A DNA stretch of 64,000 nucleotides, taken from assembly GCA_001770955.1 (NCBI GenBank), contig MESL01000035.1, positions 163,875-227,874 of the forward strand, given 5' to 3'. The notes beneath the pieces were generated by a model. It did no database searches, was not told where the DNA came from, and saw only the letters and a program-made list of their open reading frames with translations. The stretch comes from Burkholderiales bacterium RIFCSPLOWO2_12_FULL_65_40. GTDB taxonomy: Bacteria > Pseudomonadota > Gammaproteobacteria > Burkholderiales > Burkholderiaceae_C. This document shows, in pieces, positions 31,350-41,152 of this stretch. Each line of letters begins with the position of its first letter. Position 1 is the stretch's first letter. The position numbers and the translations under genes are program-made.

Positions 31350-32387
31350 TCAGGTGGTCTGCAGCAGGGTCGCCATGCCGGGCGTCTGCCAGACACTGTG
31401 GTCGCGGTTGACCACCAGCGCCTGCACGGCGGGCTGGTCCTTGAGCAATGCGCGTGCACCTTCGCTGCCCAGCACCATGATGGCAGTGCCCAGTCCGTTC
31501 ACGCTGGCCGCGTCCTTGGCCAGGAGGCTCACGCCGTGCGGCCCCTGGGTCGGGCGTCCGGTGGCCGGGTTCAGGATGTGGTGCTGGCGTTCGCCCTGCG
31601 CCATGAAGAAGCGTTCATAGTCGCCCGAGGAGGCCACGATGGCCTGTCCCTGGAGCGCCAGCACGCCGATCATGCGTTCGGGTGCGCGCGGATCGCGCAG
31701 GCCCACGCGCCAGGCGCGCCCATGCAGCTGGCCTGCGATCAGCACATCACCGCCGCCGTTGATCATGGCGTTGTCCACGCCATGCTGGCGCAGCGTGCGC
31801 ATGCCGGCTTCCAGGATCGGCAGCTTGGCGATCCCGCCCAGGTCCAGCGCCATGCCGTGCTGGTTGAGGAAGGCGGTACGCGCGCGCTCGTCCAGAACCA
31901 GGCCGCGGTAACCCACCAGGCGGCGTTGTGCCTCGATCTCCCGGGGCGCTGGCAGGGTGCTCTGGCCTTCGCCAAAACGCCATGCCTTCAGTGCACCCAC
32001 GGTGGCATCAAAGGCGCCGTGGGTCTGGGCCGCAATGCCCTGGGCGGCCTTGAGAACGGCCATGACCTCCGGCGCCACGGCCACGGCGTGCCGACCGGCT
32101 GCGCGGTTGATGGCACTGACGGTGCTGTCCGGGCTGTAGCGGGTCATGAGGGCTGTCAGGCGCTCCATTTCCCGCCAGGCCTGGTCCATGGCGGCCTGGA
32201 GCGCACGTGCGTCCGGGCCGTGGGTGACCATGTCCACCTGGGTGCCCATCAGGGCGCGGCTGCTGCGCTCGGCCACCGCAGGTGCGGCTGCGAGCGCGGA
32301 AGGAATCCAGGCGGCGCTACCCAGGAGGGGCAGCGCCATGGCCATGCGCCGCCTGGTCAGGCCTCGGGGCGAGTTCATGCGGTGCAT
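31350..32387 (-). CDS. apbE: FAD:protein FMN transferase (ApbE/NosX)
   Basis: Protein of 345 residues with a twin-arginine-like signal (LTRRRMAMALPLLGSAAW) and the ApbE fold: MTRYSPDSTVSAINRAAG near residue 90, ALDLGGIAKLPILEAG near residue 185, and HHILNPATGRPTQG near residue 275. ApbE attaches FMN to a threonine of flavoproteins; NosX-type members serve NosR, whose gene lies in the divergent unit. GGAG upstream of ATG 32387; a second ATG at 32378 is possible. Follows the cytochrome gene by 14 bases. Confidence 0.9.
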   Translation of the reverse strand: MHRMNSPRGLTRRRMAMALPLLGSAAWIPSALAAAPAVAERSSRALMGTQVDMVTHGPDARALQAAMDQAWREMERLTALMTRYSPDSTVSAINRAAGRHAVAVAPEVMAVLKAAQGIAAQTHGAFDATVGALKAWRFGEGQSTLPAPREIEAQRRLVGYRGLVLDERARTAFLNQHGMALDLGGIAKLPILEAGMRTLRQHGVDNAMINGGGDVLIAGQLHGRAWRVGLRDPRAPERMIGVLALQGQAIVASSGDYERFFMAQGERQHHILNPATGRPTQGPHGVSLLAKDAASVNGLGTAIMVLGSEGARALLKDQPAVQALVVNRDHSVWQTPGMATLLQTT

Positions 32388-32401
32388 GGCCGTCTCCGGG
32401 T

Positions 32402-32854
32402 TTAGCTGGACAGACCGACCATGTAGTCGACAGCGGCCTTGACGTCTTCGTCGGACATGTTGGCGTTGCCGCCGCGTGCCGGCATCATGCCCTTGGCGCC
32501 GGTGAAGCCTTCCAGGGCGTGCTTGTACAGCGTGTCCTTGCCCTGGGCGATGCGCGGACCCCAGTCGGCCTTGTCGCCGGGCTTGGGTGCACCGGCCACG
32601 CCTGCGGCATGGCACATGGCGCAGGTCTTGCCGTAGGCGCTCTTGCCGGCGCCGCTGTCGGCCACCGGGGCAGCGGGTGCTGCGGACGTTTCGGATGCGG
32701 CAGGTGCTGCTGCGGGTGCAGGCTCGGCCGCCGGGGCGGGTGCTGCAGCCGGTGCCGGTGCGGGCGCGGCGGTCTCGGCGGGCTTCTTGTCGCCGCAGGC
32801 GGTCAGGAAAAAGGCCAGTGCGGCCACGGCGAGGACATAGGTACGTTTTTGCAT
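32402..32854 (-). CDS. c-type cytochrome (cytochrome c5-like), lipoprotein
   Basis: Protein of 150 residues with a lipoprotein signal (FFLTAC, Cys near residue 20), a 45-residue Ala/Pro linker, and one heme site CAMCH near residue 84, with axial Met in KGMMPARGG. The KTCAMCHAAGVAGAPKPGD pattern is of the cytochrome c5/c555 type. Position between apbE and nosZ suggests it delivers electrons to N2O reductase or NosR, which is inference. Confidence 0.85.
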   Translation of the reverse strand: MQKRTYVLAVAALAFFLTACGDKKPAETAAPAPAPAAAPAPAAEPAPAAAPAASETSAAPAAPVADSGAGKSAYGKTCAMCHAAGVAGAPKPGDKADWGPRIAQGKDTLYKHALEGFTGAKGMMPARGGNANMSDEDVKAAVDYMVGLSS

Positions 32855-33152
32855 GGGGATTTTCTGGAAATGGAAAAGTGAAAACAACAGCATGCCATGC
32901 CTGCGCAAGCGCTGCTTTGGTCAGAAAGCAACGGTTCCGTGCGGATGAACTGCAACGGCATGCAATCGGATGCGATCGGGCGGTGTTGCGGGTGGGTTGA
33001 AAGTCATTACTGCGTCCCCTGAAGGGTTGTCCGGCGCCGATCACGCAGCCCATAATGTAAAACAAGAATTGGGCCTGCTGCTTATGGGGTCTTGCAACCA
33101 ACCGTGACGAATGTCAAGGACAAGTGCTTTTGCCCTCCTATACTGGTCAACC

Positions 33153-33518
33153 ATGAAAACCCTGAGATCCATGACCCGACTGCGCTGGTGGGTGTTGGCG
33201 TGGTTTGCGCTCTGTCTGGGTGTGGCGGTGGCGTCTCCGCTGGTCCAGCCCAAAGCCATGGATGTCGTCTGCTCGAACGCAGGCGGCGTCAAGATTGTGG
33301 TCCATGCCGACGACGGCCCCGTGAAGCACGGCGCCAAGGGCATGGAATGTCCCCTTTGTCTGCTGGAGTCTGCTCCACCAGAACCCCCGCAAGCACGGTT
33401 GCCGGCACTTCTGCCGCTGGCACGCCAGCCCCTGCCCTTGTCCTGCGTGCATACCGTGGCCGCCATGGCGGCGCCACCCCCGGCGCGGGCTCCTCCGTTT
33501 TTCCTGAGCCAATCCTAA
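33153..33518 (+). CDS. DUF2946-like exported protein
   Basis: Protein of 121 residues with an N-terminal signal/membrane segment (WWVLAWFALCLGVAVAS), a MDVVCSNAGGVKIVV strand and a GMECPLCLL motif, as in DUF2946 proteins, which often sit near copper-handling genes. Pro-rich C-terminus. It is the first gene before nosZ (14 bases). The 298-base divergent region 32855-33152 must hold both promoters; I saw no convincing FNR/NNR box there. Confidence 0.65.
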   Translation: MKTLRSMTRLRWWVLAWFALCLGVAVASPLVQPKAMDVVCSNAGGVKIVVHADDGPVKHGAKGMECPLCLLESAPPEPPQARLPALLPLARQPLPLSCVHTVAAMAAPPPARAPPFFLSQS

Positions 33519-33532
33519 AAGAGGTAATGACC

Positions 33533-35461
33533 ATGAGCGATAAGAGAGAAGACACGAGCACCGAAACCGCCGGCATGGGCCGTCGCCGGTTCATCAACAC
33601 CGCTGCCGTAGCGGGTCTGGCTGTGGGCGTTGCCGCGTGCAATGACAAGCCTGCCGCTGCTCCCGCAGCAGCCCCAGCCCCGGCCCCGGCAGCCCCGGCG
33701 GCCGCACATGCAGGTGCCAGTGTGCACCTGAAGCCCGGCGAACTCGACTCCTACTACGGCCTGTGGAGCGGCGGCCATACCGGTGACATGCGCGTCCTGG
33801 GTCTGCCCTCTGGCCGTGAAATTCACCGCATTCCCTGCTTCACGCCAGACGCACTGGTGGGCTGGGGTGTCACGAACGAATCCAAGGCTGTCATGGGCAC
33901 CAAGGCCGATGGCTCTTTGCGCTACACGGTGGCCGATACCCACCACACGCACGCCTCCTACAAGGACGGCAACTACGACGGCCGCTACGCCTGGATCAAC
34001 GACAAGATCAACAGCCGCATCGCCCGCATCCGCCTGGACTACTTCGTCTGCGACAAGATCACCCAGCTGCCCAATGTGCAGGGCTTCCACGGCATCTTCC
34101 CGGACAAGCGTGACCCGGTCGATCCCGCGATCAACTACACCACCCGCGTCTTCTGCGGTGGCGAATTCGGCATCCCCCTGCCCAACACCGGCATCGAGGA
34201 CCACACCAAGTACCGCTCGCTGTTCTCGTGCGTGGACGCCGAGACCATGGAAGTGCGCTGGCAAGTGCTGATCGACGGCAACTGCGACCTGGTGGCCACC
34301 TCGTTTGACGGCAAGCTTGCCGCGACGAACCAGTACAACGTCGAAATGGGCGCCAAGTACGAGGACATGATGTCCGCCGAGCGCGACGCCTGCCTGTTTT
34401 TCAACATTGCTCGCATCGAAGAAGCTGTCAAGGCCGGCAAGTTCAAGACCATCGGCTCCTCCAAGGTGCCCGTGGTCGATGGCACGCACGAAGCCAACAA
34501 GGACCCTCAAACCGCTCTGACAGCCTACGTCAGCGTGCCCAAGAACCCGCACGGCGTGAACGCCAGCCCCGACCAGAAGTATTTCATCTGCGCCGGCAAG
34601 CTCTCGCCCACCGCCACCGTGATCGAACTGGCCAAGGTGCTCGAATGGTTCGACGGCAAGCTGGAAAAGCTCGACTCCGCCATCGTCGCTGAGGTCGAAA
34701 TCGGCCTGGGCCCGCTGCACACCGCCTTCGACGGCCGTGGCAACGCCTACACCACCCTGTTCCTGGACAGCCAGGTGGTAAAGTGGAATGTGGAAGCCGC
34801 CATCAAGTTCCACGCCGGCGACAAGAACGCCAAGTATGTGGTGGACCGCCTGGACGTGCACTACCAGCCGGGCCACATCAACGCCTCGCAGTCCGAAACC
34901 ATCGCCGCCGACGGCAAGTTCCTGGCCGTGGGTTGCAAGTTCTCCAAGGACCGCTTCCTGCCCGTGGGCCCGCTGCACCCCGAGAACGAACAGCTCATCG
35001 ACATCTCGGGCGACAAGATGGTGCTGCTGGCCGACCACCCCGTGCGTGGCGAGCCGCATGACTTCATCATCTTCAAGCGCGATCTGGTCAAGCCCAAGCA
35101 GGTGTACAACCTGGACGACTTCCCGCTGGCGGTGAAGGATGCCAAGGAATCCGGCGTGTTCCGCAATGGCAAGAAGGTCACGGTGAAGATCACTTCCCAG
35201 GCACCAGCCTTCAGTCTGCGCGAGTTCAAGCTGAAGAAGGGTGACGAGGTCACGCTGATCCTGACCAACCTCGACAAGATCGAAGACCTGACGCACGGTT
35301 TCGCCATTCCGAACTACAACGTCAACTTCATCGTCAATCCGCTGGAGACCAAGTCGGTGACCTTCATTGCCGACCAACCCGGCGTGTTCTGGTGCTATTG
35401 CACCCATTTCTGCCACGCGCTCCACCTTGAAATGCGCACGCGCATGATCGTGGAAGCCTGA
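33533..35461 (+). CDS. nosZ: nitrous-oxide reductase NosZ
   Basis: Periplasmic N2O reductase of 642 residues (N2O to N2, last step of denitrification). A twin-arginine signal GMGRRRFINTAAVAG (residues 16-30) marks the Tat-dependent clade I type. CuZ-ligand motif DTHHTH is near residue 136; the C-terminal cupredoxin domain holds the CuA motif CTHFCHALHLEM near residues 623-634, preceded by the ligand His of LTHGFAI. I chose ATG 33533 because GAGG lies eight bases upstream; ATG 33527 is in frame but too close to it. Confidence 0.97.
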   Translation: MSDKREDTSTETAGMGRRRFINTAAVAGLAVGVAACNDKPAAAPAAAPAPAPAAPAAAHAGASVHLKPGELDSYYGLWSGGHTGDMRVLGLPSGREIHRIPCFTPDALVGWGVTNESKAVMGTKADGSLRYTVADTHHTHASYKDGNYDGRYAWINDKINSRIARIRLDYFVCDKITQLPNVQGFHGIFPDKRDPVDPAINYTTRVFCGGEFGIPLPNTGIEDHTKYRSLFSCVDAETMEVRWQVLIDGNCDLVATSFDGKLAATNQYNVEMGAKYEDMMSAERDACLFFNIARIEEAVKAGKFKTIGSSKVPVVDGTHEANKDPQTALTAYVSVPKNPHGVNASPDQKYFICAGKLSPTATVIELAKVLEWFDGKLEKLDSAIVAEVEIGLGPLHTAFDGRGNAYTTLFLDSQVVKWNVEAAIKFHAGDKNAKYVVDRLDVHYQPGHINASQSETIAADGKFLAVGCKFSKDRFLPVGPLHPENEQLIDISGDKMVLLADHPVRGEPHDFIIFKRDLVKPKQVYNLDDFPLAVKDAKESGVFRNGKKVTVKITSQAPAFSLREFKLKKGDEVTLILTNLDKIEDLTHGFAIPNYNVNFIVNPLETKSVTFIADQPGVFWCYCTHFCHALHLEMRTRMIVEA

Positions 35462-35522
35462 TAGGCGGTTTACCGGGAGGCTCGGCGCATGGGCGCCTTG
35501 CCTCCCTTGATAGGAAAGCGCG

Positions 35523-38147
35523 ATGACTTTGCTTGGCCAACGGTTTGCGATCCTTGGGATCGCTTTTTTTCTGGTGCTGTCGCTGTTTGCACCGCGTGTT
35601 CAGGCGGGTGCCTACGAGGCGGAGTTGCCAGCGGAACTGGCCACGGCCAAAGACATGTGCGCGTTGCTGCCCTGCACGGAGGTTTTCCCCGGGGCCAAAT
35701 ATTTCTCAGAGCGCAAGGGCCAGCCACCGTATGTGGAGGCCTATGACAACGACACCGCCGAGAAGAAGCTGCTCGGCTATGTGATGCTTTCGACCGACAT
35801 CACCGACACGCCCGCCTACTCGGGCAAGCCGGTGGTGACGCTGATCGGCATGGACCTGCAGGGGCGTTTTGTCGGCGTGCAGGTGCTCAAGCATTCCGAG
35901 CCCATCCTGCTGCTGGGCATTCCCGAATCGGCACTGGTCAATTTCAACAACCAGTACCTGGGCAAGTCGGTCAAGGACACCATCGAGGTCGGCCCGTCCC
36001 GGCCCGAGGAAAACGTGATTGGTCTGGACGCCATTTCCGGCGCCACCGTCACCGTGATTGCGCAGAACCAGGTGATGATGATGTCGGGCGCCGCCGTGGC
36101 GCGTCAGACGGGCATCATCGAGCCCACCGTGCGAGACCCCGCACGTTTTCTTGCCAATGGGCAGCGATACGACTGGGCGCAACTGGTCCAGATGGGCCTG
36201 GTGCAGCAGTTGCTGGTCAAGCCCGAACAGGTCGGCCTGCCGCGCGGCCCCGAGCCCTTCATCGAACTGTGGTTTGGTGACCTCAACCACCCGGACCTGG
36301 GGCGCAGCCTGCTGGGCGAGCGGGGTTATGACAATCTGCGCTCGCGCCTGCAGCCGCAGGAGAGCGCCTTTTTCGTGATCCGCACCGCAGGTGTGGAATC
36401 CTTCAAGGGGTCGGGCTTTGTGCGCGGCGGCATCTATGACCGCGTGCAGGTCAAGCAGGGCGCGGATTCGTTCACCTTCCGTGACCTGGATTACTACAAC
36501 CTCTACGGCCTGGAGGCCGCCGGGTCGCCCAGCTACAACGAGTCGGCCGTTTTCGTGATCCGCTCGGCGGCCTTCTCGGCCGCGTACCCCTGGAAGCTGG
36601 CCTTCCTGGGCAACCGTGTCGATCGTGCCACCGGGCATCGCAGCTTTGCCGTGTTCGAATCCAAATACTGGATGCCCGCCAGCCTGCTGGACGGCGGGCG
36701 CCCCAAGGTGGTCGAGCCCGATGCGCCCTGGGTGCGCGTCTGGAAGTCGCAAGCCTTGCCGATTTCCCTGTTTGCCCTGCTGCTGGTGGCCGTGACCGTG
36801 GTGTACGCCTACCGCGAGAAGCTCACGCGCCTGTCCACGCACAAGAACAAGTGGCCCGTCAACGGCTTCAAGTACGCTTTCTGGGCCATCAGCATCTTCT
36901 GGATCGGCTTTGGCTACATGGCACAGCCCTCCATCACGCAGGTGCTGACCTGGTTCCATGCGCTGCTGTTCCAGTGGACCTGGTCGCTGTTCCTGTCCGA
37001 TCCGTTCATTTTCCTGTTCTGGATCTTCATCATCGTGACCGTGTTCCTGTTCGGGCGCGGCCTGTTCTGCGGCTGGATGTGCCCGTTCGGCTCGCTGCAG
37101 GAGGCGATTTACAAGATCGCCAAGGCCGTCGGTTTGAAGCGCTTCCAGACCCAGTTGCCCCAGAAATGGCATGACCGGCTCAAGTGGATCAAATACGCCG
37201 TCTTCTTCTTCCTGCTCGCGGTGTCCATGTTCTCCATGGGACTGGCGGAGAAGCTGTCCGAGGTCGAGCCCTTCAAGACCACCTTCCTCGTGGGTGTGCT
37301 GAACCGTTCCTGGCCCTATGGGCTGTTCGTGGCCGCCATCCTCGGTGTGTCGATCTTCATCGAGCGCCCTTACTGCAAGTACATCTGCCCCCTGGGTGCC
37401 TCGCTGGCGATGCCCAGCACCTTCCGCTGGTTCGGCCTCAAGCGCAAGCAGGACTGCAACAGCTGCAAGGCCTGCGCCGTGGGCTGCGGCGCGCAGGCCA
37501 TTGATGCCGATGGCCGCATCGACCACCGCGAGTGCCTGCACTGCCTGGACTGCATGATTCTGTACACCGACACCAAGGGCTGCCCGCCCCTGGCCAAGGA
37601 ACGCAAGCGCCGCGAGAAAGACGGCCTGGAGATCACGCCGATTGGCGCCAACGGCTATTTCATCCCGATCCACCCGGTCACCAGCCATACCGAACAGATC
37701 AGTGCCAAGGCCGCGAATGGCCCCGACCCACGCATGCCTACTGAACCTGTGGCACCCTTCCACACGGCGGGCGAGTCCCGTCTGAAGTGGATCTTGCTGG
37801 AGGTGCGTGACCACGTCTGGCCCTGGAGCACCGAAGGCTGGCACAGCCAGCGCGCGCTGCAGGTGGCGGGCTTCTCGCTGGCGGTGGCGGCTACCGTGGC
37901 CTGGGTGATGGCCGCGATGGGCAGCCTGTCCTCGGGGGCGATCATTGGCTGGTGGTTTGGCTGGAGCGTGTACGAAGTGCTGATACGCCTATCGGGCCGC
38001 CGTTATGTGAAGGATGGCGTCTGGTGGCGCGGTAACTACCGCGCGGCCAGCGTGATGGACATGATGAGTTACGTCGGTTTCAAGAATCTCCTGATCGGTG
38101 CGGCCCTGTTCCTGGCGCTCAAGACGCTGGGCTTGCTGAACCTATGA
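35523..38147 (+). CDS. nosR: N2O reductase regulatory/electron transfer protein NosR
   Basis: Membrane flavoprotein of 874 residues. Signal peptide, periplasmic FMN-binding domain with the flavinylation motif SGATVT near residues 172-177, NosR/NirI membrane segments from about residue 410, polyferredoxin-type CGWMCPFG and CKYICPLG, and 4Fe-4S clusters CNSCKACAVGC (about 645) and CLHCLDC (about 670). About 150 more residues with further hydrophobic segments follow. NosR feeds electrons to NosZ and is needed for nos expression. Longer than the best-known NosR (about 720). Confidence 0.95.
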   Translation: MTLLGQRFAILGIAFFLVLSLFAPRVQAGAYEAELPAELATAKDMCALLPCTEVFPGAKYFSERKGQPPYVEAYDNDTAEKKLLGYVMLSTDITDTPAYSGKPVVTLIGMDLQGRFVGVQVLKHSEPILLLGIPESALVNFNNQYLGKSVKDTIEVGPSRPEENVIGLDAISGATVTVIAQNQVMMMSGAAVARQTGIIEPTVRDPARFLANGQRYDWAQLVQMGLVQQLLVKPEQVGLPRGPEPFIELWFGDLNHPDLGRSLLGERGYDNLRSRLQPQESAFFVIRTAGVESFKGSGFVRGGIYDRVQVKQGADSFTFRDLDYYNLYGLEAAGSPSYNESAVFVIRSAAFSAAYPWKLAFLGNRVDRATGHRSFAVFESKYWMPASLLDGGRPKVVEPDAPWVRVWKSQALPISLFALLLVAVTVVYAYREKLTRLSTHKNKWPVNGFKYAFWAISIFWIGFGYMAQPSITQVLTWFHALLFQWTWSLFLSDPFIFLFWIFIIVTVFLFGRGLFCGWMCPFGSLQEAIYKIAKAVGLKRFQTQLPQKWHDRLKWIKYAVFFFLLAVSMFSMGLAEKLSEVEPFKTTFLVGVLNRSWPYGLFVAAILGVSIFIERPYCKYICPLGASLAMPSTFRWFGLKRKQDCNSCKACAVGCGAQAIDADGRIDHRECLHCLDCMILYTDTKGCPPLAKERKRREKDGLEITPIGANGYFIPIHPVTSHTEQISAKAANGPDPRMPTEPVAPFHTAGESRLKWILLEVRDHVWPWSTEGWHSQRALQVAGFSLAVAATVAWVMAAMGSLSSGAIIGWWFGWSVYEVLIRLSGRRYVKDGVWWRGNYRAASVMDMMSYVGFKNLLIGAALFLALKTLGLLNL

Positions 38148-39421
38148 AGGGTGTCTTAGCGCGCATGGCAGGCGCGGCGCTGCTGTGCCTGGGTACCGTG
38201 CTCCCGGCCTGGGCCGCCACCGTGTCAGTGCAGCCGGGCCAGGATCTCGCGGCCGCCATCCAGGCGGCGGCGCCGGGCGATGTCGTCGAGGTGGCACGCG
38301 GGCTGTACCGCGTCAACCTGCTGATCGACAAGCCGCTCACGCTGCGCGGCATCGACCGCCCCACCCTCAGCGGTGGCAACCAGGGCGACACCATCCGGGT
38401 CACCGCGCCCGGCGTGGTGATCGAAGGCCTGATCGTGCGCGACTCGGGCGACAGCCTCAAGAACCAGAACGCCGGCATTTACCTGTACCCTGGCGCGCAC
38501 CGGGCGGTGGTGCGGCACTGTGACCTCACGTACAACCTGTTCGGCCTGTGGATCGAGAAGGCCGACGACGTGCTCATCGAGCACAACACCATCACCGGCA
38601 AGCGCGAATACGGCTCGTCGCAGCGCGGCAATGGCGTGCAGCTCTACAACACCCAGCGCGCGCGCATCCTGAACAACAACATCAGCTTCGTGCGCGATGC
38701 GCTGTATGTCGATGTGTCGCACCATGCCGTGTTCCGTGGCAACCGGCTGCACCACAGCCGCTACGGAACGCACTACATGAATTCTTACCACAACTTGTGG
38801 GAAGACAACGACACCTACTACAACCGGGGCGGCCTGGCGCTGATGGAAGTGCGCGATCAGGTGGTGCGCAACAACCGCGCCTGGGGCAACTCAGACCACG
38901 GCATCATGCTGCGCACCCTGCAGGACTCGGTGATCGAGAACAACATCGTGGCCGGCAACAACCGGGGCTTTTTCATTTACGACGTCGAGTACATCAAGCT
39001 CAATGGCAACCTGGTGGTGGACAACGTGGTGGGGGTGCACCTGTCCGCCGGTTCCACGCGCAACGAGGTCGAGGGCAACGACTTCGTTGGCAACCGCGAG
39101 CAGGTGCGCTACGTCGGCGCGCGCGATGAGCGCTGGGGCGCCAAGAGCGGCAACCACTGGAGCAACTACCTGGGCTGGGACCGCGATGGCGATGGCACGG
39201 GCGATGTGCCCTACGAAGCCAACGACATGGTGGACCGCCTGACCTGGCGCCATCCCAGCATGAAACTGCTGCTGGCCAGCCCGGCGGTGCAGGCGTTGCG
39301 CCTGGTGGGCCAGCAGTTTCCGGTGCTGCGCGTGCCCTCGGTCGTGGACCCGAAGCCGCGCATGCAACCGACCAACCAACAATGGAGTGAATGGCGTGGC
39401 AAGCACTTTCCCGGCCAGTGA
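38144..39421 (+). CDS. nosD: nitrous oxide reductase maturation protein NosD
   Basis: Periplasmic right-handed beta-helix protein of 425 residues with a signal peptide (VLPAWA, near residue 25) and repeated NosD/carbohydrate-binding-type helix rungs (for example NGVQLYNTQRARILNNN, HGIMLRTLQDSVIENN). NosD works with the NosFY transporter in sulfur supply for the CuZ centre. Overlaps nosR by four bases (ATGA). Confidence 0.95.
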   Translation: MKGVLARMAGAALLCLGTVLPAWAATVSVQPGQDLAAAIQAAAPGDVVEVARGLYRVNLLIDKPLTLRGIDRPTLSGGNQGDTIRVTAPGVVIEGLIVRDSGDSLKNQNAGIYLYPGAHRAVVRHCDLTYNLFGLWIEKADDVLIEHNTITGKREYGSSQRGNGVQLYNTQRARILNNNISFVRDALYVDVSHHAVFRGNRLHHSRYGTHYMNSYHNLWEDNDTYYNRGGLALMEVRDQVVRNNRAWGNSDHGIMLRTLQDSVIENNIVAGNNRGFFIYDVEYIKLNGNLVVDNVVGVHLSAGSTRNEVEGNDFVGNREQVRYVGARDERWGAKSGNHWSNYLGWDRDGDGTGDVPYEANDMVDRLTWRHPSMKLLLASPAVQALRLVGQQFPVLRVPSVVDPKPRMQPTNQQWSEWRGKHFPGQ

Positions 39422-40328
39422 CGGCGCAGCGGTCTCGCTGCGCGGCGTGAGCAAGCACTATGGCGTGCTGCATGCCGTCGATGGCGTCGATCTGGAGATC
39501 CCGCGCGGCGAAATTTTCGGCCTGATCGGGCACAACGGCGCGGGCAAGAGCACGCTGTTCAAAATGATGCTGGGCCTGGTGGAGGCCACGCGGGGTGACA
39601 TCCTGGTCGGCGGCGCGCAAGTCGGCGGGCCGGGCTTTCGTGCCGCGCGGCGCCACCTGGGCTACCTGCCCGAGAACGTCGTGCTGTACGACAACCTCAG
39701 TGGTCTGGAAACGCTGCACTTCTTCGCGCGGCTCAAGCATGCGCCGCGCGCGCAGTGCCAGCCCGTGCTCGAACGCGTGGGCCTGGCCCACGCACTCGAC
39801 CGGCCGGTGCGCGAATATTCCAAGGGCATGCGCCAGCGCCTGGGCTTTGCGCAGGCCCTGCTGGGCGCGCCCCAGGTGCTGTTTCTCGACGAGCCCACCA
39901 ACGGGCTCGACCCCCAGGCCATCCGCGACTTCTACGCCACGCTGCGCGGCCTGCAGGCCGAGGGCGTGACGGTCATCATCACCTCGCACATCCTGGCCGA
40001 GTTGCAAGAGCGCGTGGACCGCCTGGCCATCATGTCGGCCGGCAAAATCCAGGCGGTGGGCAGCGTGCAGGCGCTGCGCGAGCAGACGCAGATGCCGCTG
40101 GTGTTCGAGTTGAAGCTCGGTGCCGAAGACGCCCCCGCCGTGGCCCAGGCGCTGGCGGCGGTCACCGGTGCATCGCCCGAAATCCTTCCGACCGGCCTGC
40201 GCCTGCGCTGCCCGCGCACCCAGAAGATGGCCGTGCTGGCGGCGCTGGCGCCGTTCGGCATGCGCGTGCTCGATGTGAAGATGCTGGAGCCATCGCTGGA
40301 AGATGTGTTTTTCGGGTTTGCCGATTGA
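39396..40328 (+). CDS. nosF: ABC transporter ATP-binding protein NosF
   Basis: ATPase of 310 residues: Walker A GHNGAGKSTLFK near residue 45, signature YSKGMRQRL near residue 140 and Walker B VLFLDEPTNGLDP near residue 160. Partner of NosY in NosDFY. Start GTG at 39396 has GGAG nine bases upstream; GTG 39387 is an alternative. The start overlaps the end of nosD by 26 bases. Confidence 0.93.
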   Translation: MASTFPASDGAAVSLRGVSKHYGVLHAVDGVDLEIPRGEIFGLIGHNGAGKSTLFKMMLGLVEATRGDILVGGAQVGGPGFRAARRHLGYLPENVVLYDNLSGLETLHFFARLKHAPRAQCQPVLERVGLAHALDRPVREYSKGMRQRLGFAQALLGAPQVLFLDEPTNGLDPQAIRDFYATLRGLQAEGVTVIITSHILAELQERVDRLAIMSAGKIQAVGSVQALREQTQMPLVFELKLGAEDAPAVAQALAAVTGASPEILPTGLRLRCPRTQKMAVLAALAPFGMRVLDVKMLEPSLEDVFFGFAD

Positions 40329-40336
40329 AAGACGCC

Positions 40337-41152
40337 ATGGAACTGACGCAAATCCTCACCATCGCCGCGAAAGAATTCCGCGACCGCATGCGCAACCGCT
40401 GGGTGCTCGCCGTGGCGCTCGTCTTCACCGTGTTCTCGCTCGTCATCGCCTACTTTGGCGGCGCGCAGCAGGGCGCCGTGGGCTTTCGCTCGATCGAGTT
40501 CACCATCGCCAGCCTGGTCAGCCTGGTGATCTACCTCATCCCGCTCATCGCGCTGCTGCTCGGCTTTGATGCCATCGTGGGCGAGCGCGAGCGCGGCTCG
40601 CTCGACCTGCTGCTGTCCCTGCCCATCACCCGCTTCGAATTGCTGCTGGGCAAATACCTTGGCCTGGCGGCTGCGCTCACGCTGTCCACGCTGGCGGGCT
40701 TTGGCCTGGTGGCGGTGCTGCTGTCGCGGCAGATGAGCTGGGCCGGCATGTACCACTACTTCGGCTTCATGCTCAGCTCGGTGCTGCTCGGCCTGGCGTT
40801 TCTGAGCCTGGCGGTGCTGCTGTCGGTGCTGGCGCGCGACCGCACGCGCGCCTCGGGCCTGGCCATCGCCACCTGGTTCTTCTTCGTGCTGGTGTTCGAC
40901 CTGCTCCTGCTCGGGGCGCTGGTCGGCACGGGTGGCCGCTTTGGCGGCGAGGTGTTCGCCTGGCTGCTGCTGCTCAACCCCGCCGATGTGTTCCGTATCC
41001 TGAACGTGTTCTCGCTCGAAGACGTGCGCACACTGTATGGCCTGGCCAGCATCGTGCCGCCGACGATGGGCAGCCCCGCTGCCATGGGCGCCGTCATGCT
41101 GGCCTGGATCGTCGTGCCGCTGGGCCTGGCCAACTGGAGATTCAAACCATGA
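40337..41152 (+). CDS. nosY: ABC transporter permease NosY
   Basis: Membrane protein of 271 residues with about six helices. N-terminal TIAAKEFRDRMRNRWVL and the cytoplasmic GERERGSLDLLLSLP coupling helix segment are characteristic of ABC-2 permeases of the NosY type. Starts eight bases after nosF and overlaps nosL (ATGA). Confidence 0.93.
   Translation: MELTQILTIAAKEFRDRMRNRWVLAVALVFTVFSLVIAYFGGAQQGAVGFRSIEFTIASLVSLVIYLIPLIALLLGFDAIVGERERGSLDLLLSLPITRFELLLGKYLGLAAALTLSTLAGFGLVAVLLSRQMSWAGMYHYFGFMLSSVLLGLAFLSLAVLLSVLARDRTRASGLAIATWFFFVLVFDLLLLGALVGTGGRFGGEVFAWLLLLNPADVFRILNVFSLEDVRTLYGLASIVPPTMGSPAAMGAVMLAWIVVPLGLANWRFKP

Noticed and set aside
33139-33144. TATACT as -10 of the DUF2946/nosZ unit
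   Set aside because: It is only eight bases before the start codon and has no -35 at the right distance.
32855-33152. FNR/NNR-type box for the nos genes
   Set aside because: TTGGTCAGAAAGCAA and TTGCAACCAACCGT were examined; spacing or the second half fails, so I do not claim an anaerobic activator site.
35706-37844. Minus-strand open frame of 712 codons opposite nosR
   Set aside because: No recognisable domain, composition of an antisense shadow, and nosR motifs are intact.
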